A program made the translations under genes and the position numbers. DNA of 64,000 nt from Tetrapisispora phaffii CBS 4417 (taxonomy: Eukaryota; Ascomycota; Saccharomycetes; Saccharomycetales; Saccharomycetaceae). The notes under the pieces are model-generated. The model was not told where the DNA came from and did no database searches. It saw nothing but the letters and a program-made list of their open reading frames with translations. Shown here piece by piece: positions 20,249-29,206 of this stretch. The stretch spans positions 62,001 to 126,000 of the forward strand of contig NC_016533.1 in the NCBI RefSeq assembly GCF_000236905.1, in the 5' to 3' direction. Position 1 is the first letter of the stretch; every line of letters begins with the position of its first letter.

Positions 20249-22522
20249 CTAGCTGACTGTGAAATTGATATTCGGGTCTCTGAACTCTTCGTTGACATCA
20301 AACAGTTCTTTGATGTAGTCGTCGATCTCGTTGCTCAGTGAGAAGTCATATGTGTGGCTGTTATTGTTGACTTGGGTCAATGCTAGCTTTTCTTGCTCAA
20401 TCTCGAAATTCGTGTCATCTTCCAGTCGCTTCGGTAAGTCGAACGCTAGTGACATTTCTTTATAGAAGATGTTGCTGAAGAACTTCAACTCTTCATCCCA
20501 GTCCCATGTTTTGAATTCCACTTGCTCTTTAGCTAGTTCTTGGAACTTCTTCAGGCACTTGATCGCTAATAGGCACGCATTCAGTTGGTACAGCGTGATT
20601 TTGCGGAAGGTGTGGAACATCGAGTAGAAGTTATTGAATAATGTCTTCAGGTCATCTATGATATCCATTATCACGGTTTTCGCCGCGTCGCAATCCTCGA
20701 TGAATGGCTTATTGAAGTTCAGTACAACAATATAGTAATAATACCAGAAATGGGATAGCGTAGGGTCTGTTGAGACCTCAATGTCATTGAGTGACGATTT
20801 CGACCAGTTCAGGAATGACGGTAAGGACTCTCTCCAGTTAGCTACTTGGGAATTGAAGATAGCCAAATATTGCACTTTTTGATCGGTCTCTTCGGTTTCG
20901 ATAAAGATTTTAGAAGTATACACTTCAACGATTCTTGATAAAACAATTAAATTCTTCAATGGAAGGGAAATTTGTAACACATGTTTACCTTCAAATCTAA
21001 ACTCTTCTGTACCTGTCACTTCCGGCAGTTCGTCAGATTCGGGGATCGTGGAGTTACTCACATTCAACGTAGATGTTCTTCCGAGCATTAAACAAATAAA
21101 ATGATCCGCAATGTAACAGCCCCAATAAATTCTAGATCTAATTTCGAGCTCACTTCTAGTCAATGGTTGGCTAGTGTCGTCAGAGTACCAACCTTCAGGA
21201 TCCAGTTGAAACCCCATGTCATAGCCAACTCTAACGGCTAGGCCTGAAAAGTACCAGGCAAGTTGATTATTACCTTTTCCTAGCTCGTAAAATGCAAGGC
21301 AGAATAAAGCTTGAACAGTGGTGATTTTGGCTACGCTATGTTCATCAAAGACTGCTTTTAGCAGTGACGTTTTACATTGCTCGTAATAGTATTCGGATTT
21401 ATGCTCTAATTTCTTTGATAATCTTGAACCAATAGCACACATTGCATATACTAATTCTTTGGAACAATAGTATGATTCTCCATAGTCATCATTATCTTCC
21501 ATGAAGAACCCATACAGAAAACTTTCTCTATGCACGAATATAAAATGGCCAGGATATAGCCATTTATAAAAATTAGATAATGATTTCAAAATGCTTGGAT
21601 CATTTTTCATTAAGTTTAGATTTTGATGCATTGCTCTATCGATAATCATAGTTTTCAAATCAGTTATACGATTCTTTTTCAATTCTTTCATGGCTACTGT
21701 TGCACTATTAGAATCGCTTAGGCCATTGAAAAGCGAACTATTACTATGATGCTCTTGTGTTCCAATGTCTATATTGGGACTATTCGCCGAAGAGTTCTTC
21801 TCGGACACCAAAAATGATATTGTAAGATTAGTAGATTTGATTTTTGGTTTATAACTCACAGGGCCTTCAGGGTAAAGACTACCTTTCACCAAGGCCTTCT
21901 TTTTCCTAACATTGTGATAAGTTTGATCAAGTGATGTTTTTTCGACAATTTCAGTGTCACTTTTAGATCTAAGAATTGGATCAGTTTCTTCCAGTTTCAC
22001 AGTTCTTGTGATATCTGTCGTGCTAGAGCCAACGCTTATACTTTCTTTTGCTTTTGCAATGTTAGCGACATCACTGCTATTACTCATTGAAGTAGAAGAA
22101 CTCTTTGTCAGTGGAAAATATTTTATTATTATATCAGTAGGCATCAAATTATGATCAAATTCAGATGCATTGGATGAAAAAATACTAACCATTCTTTGAA
22201 TATCCTTCTCTAGATTAGAAATATGCGCCTCCAATGTCTTTACATGGGATGAAGAGTGTCTTGTCTTCCTCAAATCTTCCTCATTAATATTACATTCTAA
22301 TCCTAATCTGGAACACCCACCACATGGGTATTCCACGTCACACTTCTTCCGTCTCTTCCTACAATTCGAACATGCCAACCGTCTCTTGCCGTCATTTTTC
22401 TTCAATTCAGCAGTAACTTCTTTTTTGACAGAAGTTTGATCACCATATTTGTTTTCAATAGGTACAGGCTCAAGCAAAGCCAACTCAACCTGTTCCTCAG
22501 TTGGTAATGGACTTTCAGACAT
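20249..22522 (-). CDS. TEA1: Zn2Cys6 transcription factor Tea1
   Basis: Tea1 (YOR337W) was described as a Ty1 enhancer activator. The product is 757 aa, against 759 aa in S. cerevisiae. The binuclear zinc cluster uses Cys51, 54, 61, 67, 70 and 77 in a C-x2-C-x6-C-x5-C-x2-C-x6-C array, followed by a short coiled coil (residues about 93-110) for dimerisation. The fungal-specific middle homology region covers about 300-560, including FYKWLYPGHFIFVHRESF. The true ATG is at 22522; the frame one codon further up begins with GTG. The gene is next to ALA1, without the KRE5 gene that lies between them in S. cerevisiae. Confidence 0.9.
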   Translation of the reverse strand: MSESPLPTEEQVELALLEPVPIENKYGDQTSVKKEVTAELKKNDGKRRLACSNCRKRRKKCDVEYPCGGCSRLGLECNINEEDLRKTRHSSSHVKTLEAHISNLEKDIQRMVSIFSSNASEFDHNLMPTDIIIKYFPLTKSSSTSMSNSSDVANIAKAKESISVGSSTTDITRTVKLEETDPILRSKSDTEIVEKTSLDQTYHNVRKKKALVKGSLYPEGPVSYKPKIKSTNLTISFLVSEKNSSANSPNIDIGTQEHHSNSSLFNGLSDSNSATVAMKELKKNRITDLKTMIIDRAMHQNLNLMKNDPSILKSLSNFYKWLYPGHFIFVHRESFLYGFFMEDNDDYGESYYCSKELVYAMCAIGSRLSKKLEHKSEYYYEQCKTSLLKAVFDEHSVAKITTVQALFCLAFYELGKGNNQLAWYFSGLAVRVGYDMGFQLDPEGWYSDDTSQPLTRSELEIRSRIYWGCYIADHFICLMLGRTSTLNVSNSTIPESDELPEVTGTEEFRFEGKHVLQISLPLKNLIVLSRIVEVYTSKIFIETEETDQKVQYLAIFNSQVANWRESLPSFLNWSKSSLNDIEVSTDPTLSHFWYYYYIVVLNFNKPFIEDCDAAKTVIMDIIDDLKTLFNNFYSMFHTFRKITLYQLNACLLAIKCLKKFQELAKEQVEFKTWDWDEELKFFSNIFYKEMSLAFDLPKRLEDDTNFEIEQEKLALTQVNNNSHTYDFSLSNEIDDYIKELFDVNEEFRDPNINFTVS

Positions 22523-23653
22523 CACTGATGAACTCGATGATGTCCTTGATAACGTTTCCTCAGATAAAAAAATAAGATGAATAAAAAAGAGATAGCTTAG
22601 GTAATATTCTATAGCCTCATTAGAATGCTCTATTGCTTAACCCACTGTCTACTTAACAATAAAAAGATCTCTCGTAAAGTTATTCGATGAGCAAAATCAA
22701 AACTTTGTTGGTAAACTTTTTCAGGTTTCGTCAAAGTTCGATATTTCAAAGCTATGGGCTTGGAAGATGTCAACGAAATATATTGGTATGACTGACTTCT
22801 ACTGACTTAATATCCAAAGCAATATCAGAAGTGTTCTAACGTGATGTAGGGCCTAGTCTTGATAGTGTGATAGAGCCTGGCTGGTCTTAATAAATACGCT
22901 CCAGTATCCAATTCCATACTAAAATATGAAAAATCCTAGTATGAAATTTCAAAGCAGGCACATCTAATAATGTTACAATGATTATTAATATATTTACCAC
23001 ATGTAATATTATTATGTTTAGCGTATATTGCCTCAGTGCCATAAGAGTTTCCTTTTAACTTCTAATGCCATGTTATTCATGTTTAATTAGGTCGGGATTG
23101 TAAATATTGATAATACCCTCAATACTGTGTTAGTCTCTAAGTTGCTAATTCAAGTGAGTCATTGAATTGACGTTAGAAATTATCTTGTCACTATCATAAT
23201 TAATTGTGAACCCTTGAAATGTTTTCGATGCACCTCAACTTTTCAATGCTTATGATGCCTCTTGCGTATCTCATCGACTCGTTGTTTGTATTAGAACATG
23301 CCGTACGACGCTCTATTGACATCAAATTTTGGTTAACAAACTAATGAACAAATACACTTTAAAGGAATTTAATGTGGTAAAACACCATTGATTATCAACT
23401 AAAATGAGCCCCAGGTTCTATACCAAAGATGCATATAGTATACGCCACGGTATCTACATTTGTTATTACAAACGTGGATTGGATTAATACTGTTTGTATA
23501 TAAGTAGCATCAAAGTTGCAATTTTTACCTATTAGAAATCAAAGACTAAGGTCATTCAAAATACTATTCAAGACGATAAAAACACACTCAAAGGGACAAT
23601 TAGTGACAAATTTGTTACAGTCACAGGGGAAGCATCATTTCTCACCTCGATAT
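22523..23653. promoter_or_regulatory. Divergent TEA1/ALA1 intergenic region
   Basis: About 1.1 kb, including the ALA1 non-AUG extension from about 23504. A Gcn4-type TGAGTCA at 23155-23161 lies some 500 bp upstream of the ALA1 AUG; aminoacyl-tRNA synthetase genes are often Gcn4 targets, but the distance makes this tentative. KRE5, present here in S. cerevisiae, is absent and I see no remnant. Confidence 0.45.
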
Positions 23654-26527
23654 ATGTCATCCCAAACCGAATTGCAGCACAAGTGGTCTGCTGCAAATGT
23701 TAGAGAAACGTTTTTCAACTACTTCAAATCGTTAGATCATAGGTATGTAGCCTCTTCGTCGGTTATCCCATTTGATGATCGATCGTTGTTATTCACTAAT
23801 GCAGGTATGAACCAATATAAACCTATATTTCTAGGTAATGTGGATCCACATTCCAAATTCTACAGTTTGAAGAGTGCATATAATTCTCAAAAGTGTATCA
23901 GAGCTGGTGGTAAGCATAATGATCTCGAGGATGTCGGAAAAGACTCCTACCACCATACGTTTTTTGAGATGTTAGGCAATTGGTCCTTTGGTGATTATTT
24001 CAAAAAGGAAGCGATTGCATACTCGTGGACGTTACTCACAAAAGTGTACATGATCCCAGTCGATCGACTATACGTGACATACTTTGAAGGTGATCCAAAA
24101 TTAAATTTAGAGCCAGATCTTGAAACAAGAGACTTGTGGCTGTCGGTCGGTGTCCTTGAATCTCATATCATACCGGGAGCTACTAAAGATAATTTTTGGG
24201 AGATGGGTGAACAAGGCCCTTGTGGTCCTTGCTCCGAGATTCACTACGATAGAATAGGTGGAAGAAATGCAGCTCACCTAGTTAATAAGGATGATCCAGA
24301 TGTTCTGGAAGTATGGAATCTGGTCTTCATGCAATTTAATAGAGAATCCAATGGCAAACTTATGGCATTACCATCAAAGCACATTGATACAGGGATGGGT
24401 TTCGAAAGGTTAGTGTCGATATTGCAAAATGTGAGATCAAATTACGATACAGATATCTTCAAGCCCATCTTTGAGAAAATAAGAGAAATTACAAAAGTCA
24501 GAGAATACAATGGGAAATTTGGACCAAATGACGAAAATGGTATAGATACGGCATATAGAGTGATTGCCGATCATGCTAGAACTTTGGTCGTTGCACTTGC
24601 GGATGGCGGTATCCCAAATAATGAGGGTGCTGGGTATGTATTGAGAAGAATTCAACGAAGAGGTATTCGTTATGTCCACAAATATATGAATTATCCAATT
24701 GAAACATTTTTTTCACAACTGGCTCCAACCATCATCGAACAGTTTAAAGACGTTTTCCCTGAAGTAGCGAAGAACCCTGAACATATTTATGCAATATTAA
24801 ATGAAGAGGAAAAGGCATTCGCAAAAACATTGGACCGTGGAGAAAAATTATTCACCCAATATGCTTTAAAGGCCCAGGAATCAAGTGACAGAATGCTAAA
24901 TGGTACAGATGTGTGGAGGTTATATGATACTTTTGGATTCCCTTTGGATTTGACACAACTTATGGCCTCTGAATTGCAGCTAAATATTGATAGGACCGGA
25001 TTTGAGAAAGCTAAACTACAATCGTATGAAGCTTCGAAGAGAAGAAAAGACAATAAGGAAGCTGACCAAATGAAACTAAATATTCATGACATCTCGAAAC
25101 TAAATGATGAAAACATATTAAAAACTGATGATTCCTTCAAGTATGGAAGTTCTGATATCTCCGGTAACATTTTGAGATTGTTTAATGGTACTAGCTTTGT
25201 GGACAAAATTGAGAAAGCTGACACAGTATATGGGGTTATCTTAGATAAAACATGTTTTTATGCTGAGCAAGGTGGTCAAATTTATGATACAGGATCAATA
25301 ACTTTGGATAATAAAAATACAAGCTTTACTGTGCAAAATGTGCAGGTATACAATGGTTACGTCCTACATTCTGGTATATTAAATGAAGGTTCATTGGAAG
25401 TTGGAGACAAAGTAACGCTTTCTTATAATGAATTACGCCGTAATGCTATCAAGGCGAATCATACTGCTACACATGTGTTAAACTATGCTTTAAGATCAGT
25501 ATTGGGGAATGAAGTAGAGCAACGAGGTTCTTTGGTCAGTGCAGAGAAACTAAGATTTGACTTCTCTAATAGGAAGGCTTTATCGCTGGATAACATTATG
25601 AAAATTGAAGAAATATGTAATGGAATAATACAGAGGGAAGATGATGTTTATTTCAAAAACATCTCATTAGAAAAGGCTAAACAAATAAATTCTATTAGAA
25701 CTGTACCTGGAGAGGATTATCCAGATCCTGTTCGGGTCGTATCTGTTGGCCAGGCTATCGAAACTTTAACATCTGACTCTGATGGTCTAACTTTACCAAA
25801 TCCAGTAGAACTTTGTGGAGGGACCCATGTTTCTAATACGCTCTTTATTGGGAAACTGATTTTAACTGAAGAAACCAGTATTGCAAAAGGAATCAGACGT
25901 ATTTCAGCTGTCACTGGAGAAGCAGCAGTAACAGCTGAGAGATCTGCTATTGAGTTTAGAGATACATTGGAATATATTAGCAAAATAAAGTCGTTTACTG
26001 AAAAGCAACAGAAACTAAAAGAAGCAGGTGTTCTAGTAAACAAATTAGAAATAGGGATAGTAAGTAAGCATAAATTGAAAGATCAATGGGAATTAATGAA
26101 CAAAGAAGTGAAGCATGCCTTGAAGTTAGAGGCCAAAAAACATTATGAAGAGGCGAAATCAATAGTAGAGGACTACTTCAAAAATAACGAGTCAGCAACA
26201 TACTTGGTTACACATATTGCTATGCAAGCATCAATGAAAATCGTAAGTGAATTACTCAACCTCTTCAATAATCGGAAAGTCGATAGATCATTATTCATTA
26301 TTATGGGTGATGCAGAGAAAGTCGTATACGGGTGTTACATAAGTGAAAGCGCTAAAACGAAAGGTGTTTCAGGTGAAATATTGATTAATAAATGCAATGA
26401 TTTATTAAAAGGTAAAGGTGGAGGCAGAGGAAATTTATATCAAGGTCAAGGTAACACTATTGGCCAGGCTCAAAAAGCCGTCTCTTCATTAAACGAAATA
26501 TTTCAAGAAGGATTGATGAGTAAATAA
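23654..26527 (+). CDS. ALA1: Alanyl-tRNA synthetase, cytosolic and probably mitochondrial
   Basis: The enzyme charges tRNA-Ala. From the ATG at 23654 (MSSQTELQHKWSA) the product is 957 aa, against 958 aa for the S. cerevisiae cytosolic form. The class II catalytic domain occupies about 1-460; the editing domain carries the zinc ligands of HTATH and CGGTH; the C-terminal C-Ala domain ends with GGRGNLYQGQG. The frame stays open upstream to a stop at 23501-23503 with no in-frame ATG, and the extension is rich in Arg, Lys and Ser without acidic residues, as expected of a mitochondrial presequence. An ACG codon at 23573 (27 codons upstream) and a TTG at 23516 are candidate starts. S. cerevisiae ALA1 also uses ACG codons about 25 codons upstream. 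Confidence 0.96.
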   Translation: MSSQTELQHKWSAANVRETFFNYFKSLDHRYVASSSVIPFDDRSLLFTNAGMNQYKPIFLGNVDPHSKFYSLKSAYNSQKCIRAGGKHNDLEDVGKDSYHHTFFEMLGNWSFGDYFKKEAIAYSWTLLTKVYMIPVDRLYVTYFEGDPKLNLEPDLETRDLWLSVGVLESHIIPGATKDNFWEMGEQGPCGPCSEIHYDRIGGRNAAHLVNKDDPDVLEVWNLVFMQFNRESNGKLMALPSKHIDTGMGFERLVSILQNVRSNYDTDIFKPIFEKIREITKVREYNGKFGPNDENGIDTAYRVIADHARTLVVALADGGIPNNEGAGYVLRRIQRRGIRYVHKYMNYPIETFFSQLAPTIIEQFKDVFPEVAKNPEHIYAILNEEEKAFAKTLDRGEKLFTQYALKAQESSDRMLNGTDVWRLYDTFGFPLDLTQLMASELQLNIDRTGFEKAKLQSYEASKRRKDNKEADQMKLNIHDISKLNDENILKTDDSFKYGSSDISGNILRLFNGTSFVDKIEKADTVYGVILDKTCFYAEQGGQIYDTGSITLDNKNTSFTVQNVQVYNGYVLHSGILNEGSLEVGDKVTLSYNELRRNAIKANHTATHVLNYALRSVLGNEVEQRGSLVSAEKLRFDFSNRKALSLDNIMKIEEICNGIIQREDDVYFKNISLEKAKQINSIRTVPGEDYPDPVRVVSVGQAIETLTSDSDGLTLPNPVELCGGTHVSNTLFIGKLILTEETSIAKGIRRISAVTGEAAVTAERSAIEFRDTLEYISKIKSFTEKQQKLKEAGVLVNKLEIGIVSKHKLKDQWELMNKEVKHALKLEAKKHYEEAKSIVEDYFKNNESATYLVTHIAMQASMKIVSELLNLFNNRKVDRSLFIIMGDAEKVVYGCYISESAKTKGVSGEILINKCNDLLKGKGGGRGNLYQGQGNTIGQAQKAVSSLNEIFQEGLMSK

Positions 26528-26852
26528 TTAAAGTCGAAACAAATTAAAGCAAGTGTAAATAAATAAATAAATTTAATATATTCAATCAGCAATTTACAAT
26601 TTATAATTTGTAATAAAAGTGTCTTATTTAAAATCTCCATGCACTTGGCAGGTTCTTCCATTTTTCAAAGGCTTCAAAATTTCCGAGATGGAAAATGATA
26701 TTAATATTTGAGATGACCTGCTACAATAAAAATGTTAATATTTGTTTATATTGTTAATTGGATCATGTTGTTGCATGTATTGATTACATCAAGAAAGATC
26801 AGTAACGCATCAAAAGATTTTATTTATAGATTGTAAATTTAAAGTTCATAAA
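26528..26852. other. ALA1-POP5 intergenic region
   Basis: AT-rich spacer of 325 bp between tandem plus-strand genes. Nothing beyond the presumed 3' end and promoter is visible. Confidence 0.4.
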
Positions 26853-27347
26853 ATGGTTCGTTTAAAGAGTAGATACATTTTATTTGAGATCCTATATCCA
26901 AACATGGATGAGTCTGAACATTTTGAAGATAATTTTAGCATGAAAAATATTTTGTTAAGACATAATAAGGTAACACCAGAAGAAATCACGAATAGAGTTA
27001 TCATTCAAGACATAAGGCGTTCGTTACAATTAAATTTTGGCGATTATGGATCAGGTAAAGCCTCTTCCTTGTTACAGTTGAAATATTTTTCAAACATGAC
27101 TTCAACAGGGATTTTGAGATGTCATAGAGAAGACATTGATTTAATTTTATCTGCTTTGATGTTAATAAAGAAACTTGATAATAGAATTCCTATTATTTTT
27201 AATCCAGTGAAAATTAGCGGAACTATGAAGAAAATCGAGCAGTTCGCAATCAGAAGAAGTCACAAGTTAATGACGTTAATGCAAAAAGATACAAGTGTAA
27301 GCATGAATATTTTTAAAGATGTCACTGTAGATGACAATAACGATTGA
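26853..27347 (+). CDS. POP5: RNase P and RNase MRP subunit Pop5
   Basis: Pop5 is a core protein of nuclear RNase P (tRNA 5' processing) and RNase MRP (pre-rRNA processing). The product is 164 aa, against 173 aa in S. cerevisiae. The N-terminus MVRLKSRYILFEI is nearly identical to the family, followed by the conserved block NFGDYGSGKASSLLQLKYFS and TSTGILRCHRED. The C-terminus carries the KISGTMKKIEQFAIRRS-like segment and an acidic tail. It is convergent with PRP45, 137 bp apart, as on S. cerevisiae chromosome I. Confidence 0.96.
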   Translation: MVRLKSRYILFEILYPNMDESEHFEDNFSMKNILLRHNKVTPEEITNRVIIQDIRRSLQLNFGDYGSGKASSLLQLKYFSNMTSTGILRCHREDIDLILSALMLIKKLDNRIPIIFNPVKISGTMKKIEQFAIRRSHKLMTLMQKDTSVSMNIFKDVTVDDNND

Positions 27348-27484
27348 TATCGATATAAAACATTGGACACAGGTCTAACAAGAACGCGCCTGGACCATTT
27401 GCATAAAATCAGGATAATATCTCCTCAGATCATATATAAACATAATATTAATCTAACTACATTAAAATACAATACATATAATAA

Positions 27485-28900
27485 CTACTCTTTTCTCTTT
27501 TCCTGTATTCCAAAATTATCTTTTGTCTTAGACTTATTACCAGCATTCTCAGCTTCAGTAAATTCGATTGGACCTGAATTTGTTGAGGCTGCGTCGAAGG
27601 TTTTAGTCGACTTTATCCTATTTAACATATCTTCATCCTGGATTTGTTTATCTAATTCATTCAAATTTGGTCTATACAGACTGCCAATATCTTGCTCTGC
27701 AAATAGAGGATTGTCATATACTTGATCTTCAGACCTTTTAGAATGGGCATTTGCACCTTTAGAAAAAAGTCTCGAGTCATATGAAACTTGCTCAACTTTA
27801 GTAGCTTTTGCTGCTTCAAGAATAACCTTTTCTGAGATATCTCTTTTCTGTGAATATGCTAATTTCCTCAATTTTTCTGAAGTACTCATTTTACTGGTTC
27901 GTATATCCTTTTCTATATCTTGAGTTTTAGCCTTCCTAATAAGAGTTCTTGCTCTTTCAGCTTCTAACTCCTTTGAATCATTGCTACTGCCTTCGTAGCG
28001 TGAGTTCCTAGTTAAATTAGCATGCTCTCTAGCTTTGGCTGATAATAATTTCAGCTTCTCTTCCTTACTCTTGATTTCCTTTTCGGCTTCTTTTCTCTTT
28101 AATTCAGCTTTCTGTTTTAATTCATCTCTCGCAATACGGTCGGCATCCTCTAATGCAGTAGAAAGTGCAGTTAACTTTTCATTGACTTCATAAGGTGCTG
28201 TATTATCCTTATTATATCTTGCATCAAGCCTTAACCTCTTATCTAATGCTATGGTATAACCATTTGGATTTTTCCAACTAGAAATAGCTGCAGGTATATT
28301 CCATTGATCTCTTTCCTCTTTAGTAAGAACTTTCTTTTCAGTATTTCCAGCATCAGTTTTGTGAAAAATAGGAGTTTGATTATCTTCTGTTGCTGGAGCA
28401 ACAACTTTCTTAGCCTTAATTGTATTTGGCTGTAATGGATCGGCAGCATGTTGAACTATCTTCACAATTCTATCCTTTCCATTTTTATCTCCCGCTGTTG
28501 ATTTATAGTTTATTTCGTATGATTGTCGATTAGCCTGTTGAGAGCTTAATGGAGTAGATGATTTATTTTGGGTTTTGCCAGACAAAATCTTTTCAAAAAC
28601 ACCTTTGGTACGGAGAAAAGTCTCATTAATCTCCTGTTGAGTTGGCATTGGTGCCCTCACGCTAAAATCATTCTGCCTTAAAGGCACAAAATCGCTGAAG
28701 GTCGTACCTTTCCTAATATTTATATCAAATAAGTCATCGATCAAGCTTTTATCAGTTTTGTCAACGTCTTTCTTCTCTGTCAATTCCTTAACAATCCTTG
28801 CATTCCTTGAATTCAGCGAATTCTTATCCTTTGTTGTGGTAACATTTTTATTCCTAGCACCATTTACAGGCTCCGGTAGCAAAGAAGATAATAGTAGCAT
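27485..28900 (-). CDS. PRP45: SNW/SKIP splicing factor Prp45
   Basis: Prp45 is part of the NineTeen complex-related set in the activated spliceosome. The product is 471 aa, longer than the 379 aa of S. cerevisiae. The SNW signature is present as ISSWKNPNGYTIALDKRL, near residues 208-225, followed by a basic, coiled-coil-prone segment with KRKEAEKEIKSKEEKLKLL. The N-terminal part contains a PLRQNDF stretch typical of the family. The extra length lies mainly in the Lys/Glu-rich and C-terminal parts. ATG at 28900 is the first available. It is tandem to GIP4, as in S. cerevisiae. Confidence 0.93.
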   Translation of the reverse strand: MLLLSSLLPEPVNGARNKNVTTTKDKNSLNSRNARIVKELTEKKDVDKTDKSLIDDLFDINIRKGTTFSDFVPLRQNDFSVRAPMPTQQEINETFLRTKGVFEKILSGKTQNKSSTPLSSQQANRQSYEINYKSTAGDKNGKDRIVKIVQHAADPLQPNTIKAKKVVAPATEDNQTPIFHKTDAGNTEKKVLTKEERDQWNIPAAISSWKNPNGYTIALDKRLRLDARYNKDNTAPYEVNEKLTALSTALEDADRIARDELKQKAELKRKEAEKEIKSKEEKLKLLSAKAREHANLTRNSRYEGSSNDSKELEAERARTLIRKAKTQDIEKDIRTSKMSTSEKLRKLAYSQKRDISEKVILEAAKATKVEQVSYDSRLFSKGANAHSKRSEDQVYDNPLFAEQDIGSLYRPNLNELDKQIQDEDMLNRIKSTKTFDAASTNSGPIEFTEAENAGNKSKTKDNFGIQEKRKE

Positions 28901-29206
28901 CGATTAAATATATGTACAATACCCTCTTAGAAGAAATTTTTATTCTAAATTAGGCTCTAACGTTATGTTTCATACTTTTTAATTAAGTGGTTTTATACTA
29001 ATATTTCGTTCATTTCTGTGGGTTACTTTTATGTCAATTTCCCGATGAGCGATGGAACTATAAAAACCTTTAAAATAAAATATTATATAAAAGAAGCATA
29101 AAGAATATAATGTAATATTACAATAGTAACTATGATATATATATTCAACGGTATATGATATCAATATTTGTTATTTAATTTTCATATACAATTGAATAAT
29201 TTATAA
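28901..29206. other. PRP45-GIP4 intergenic region
   Basis: AT-rich spacer of 306 bp between two minus-strand genes, holding the PRP45 promoter and GIP4 3' end. Nothing else seen. Confidence 0.4.
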
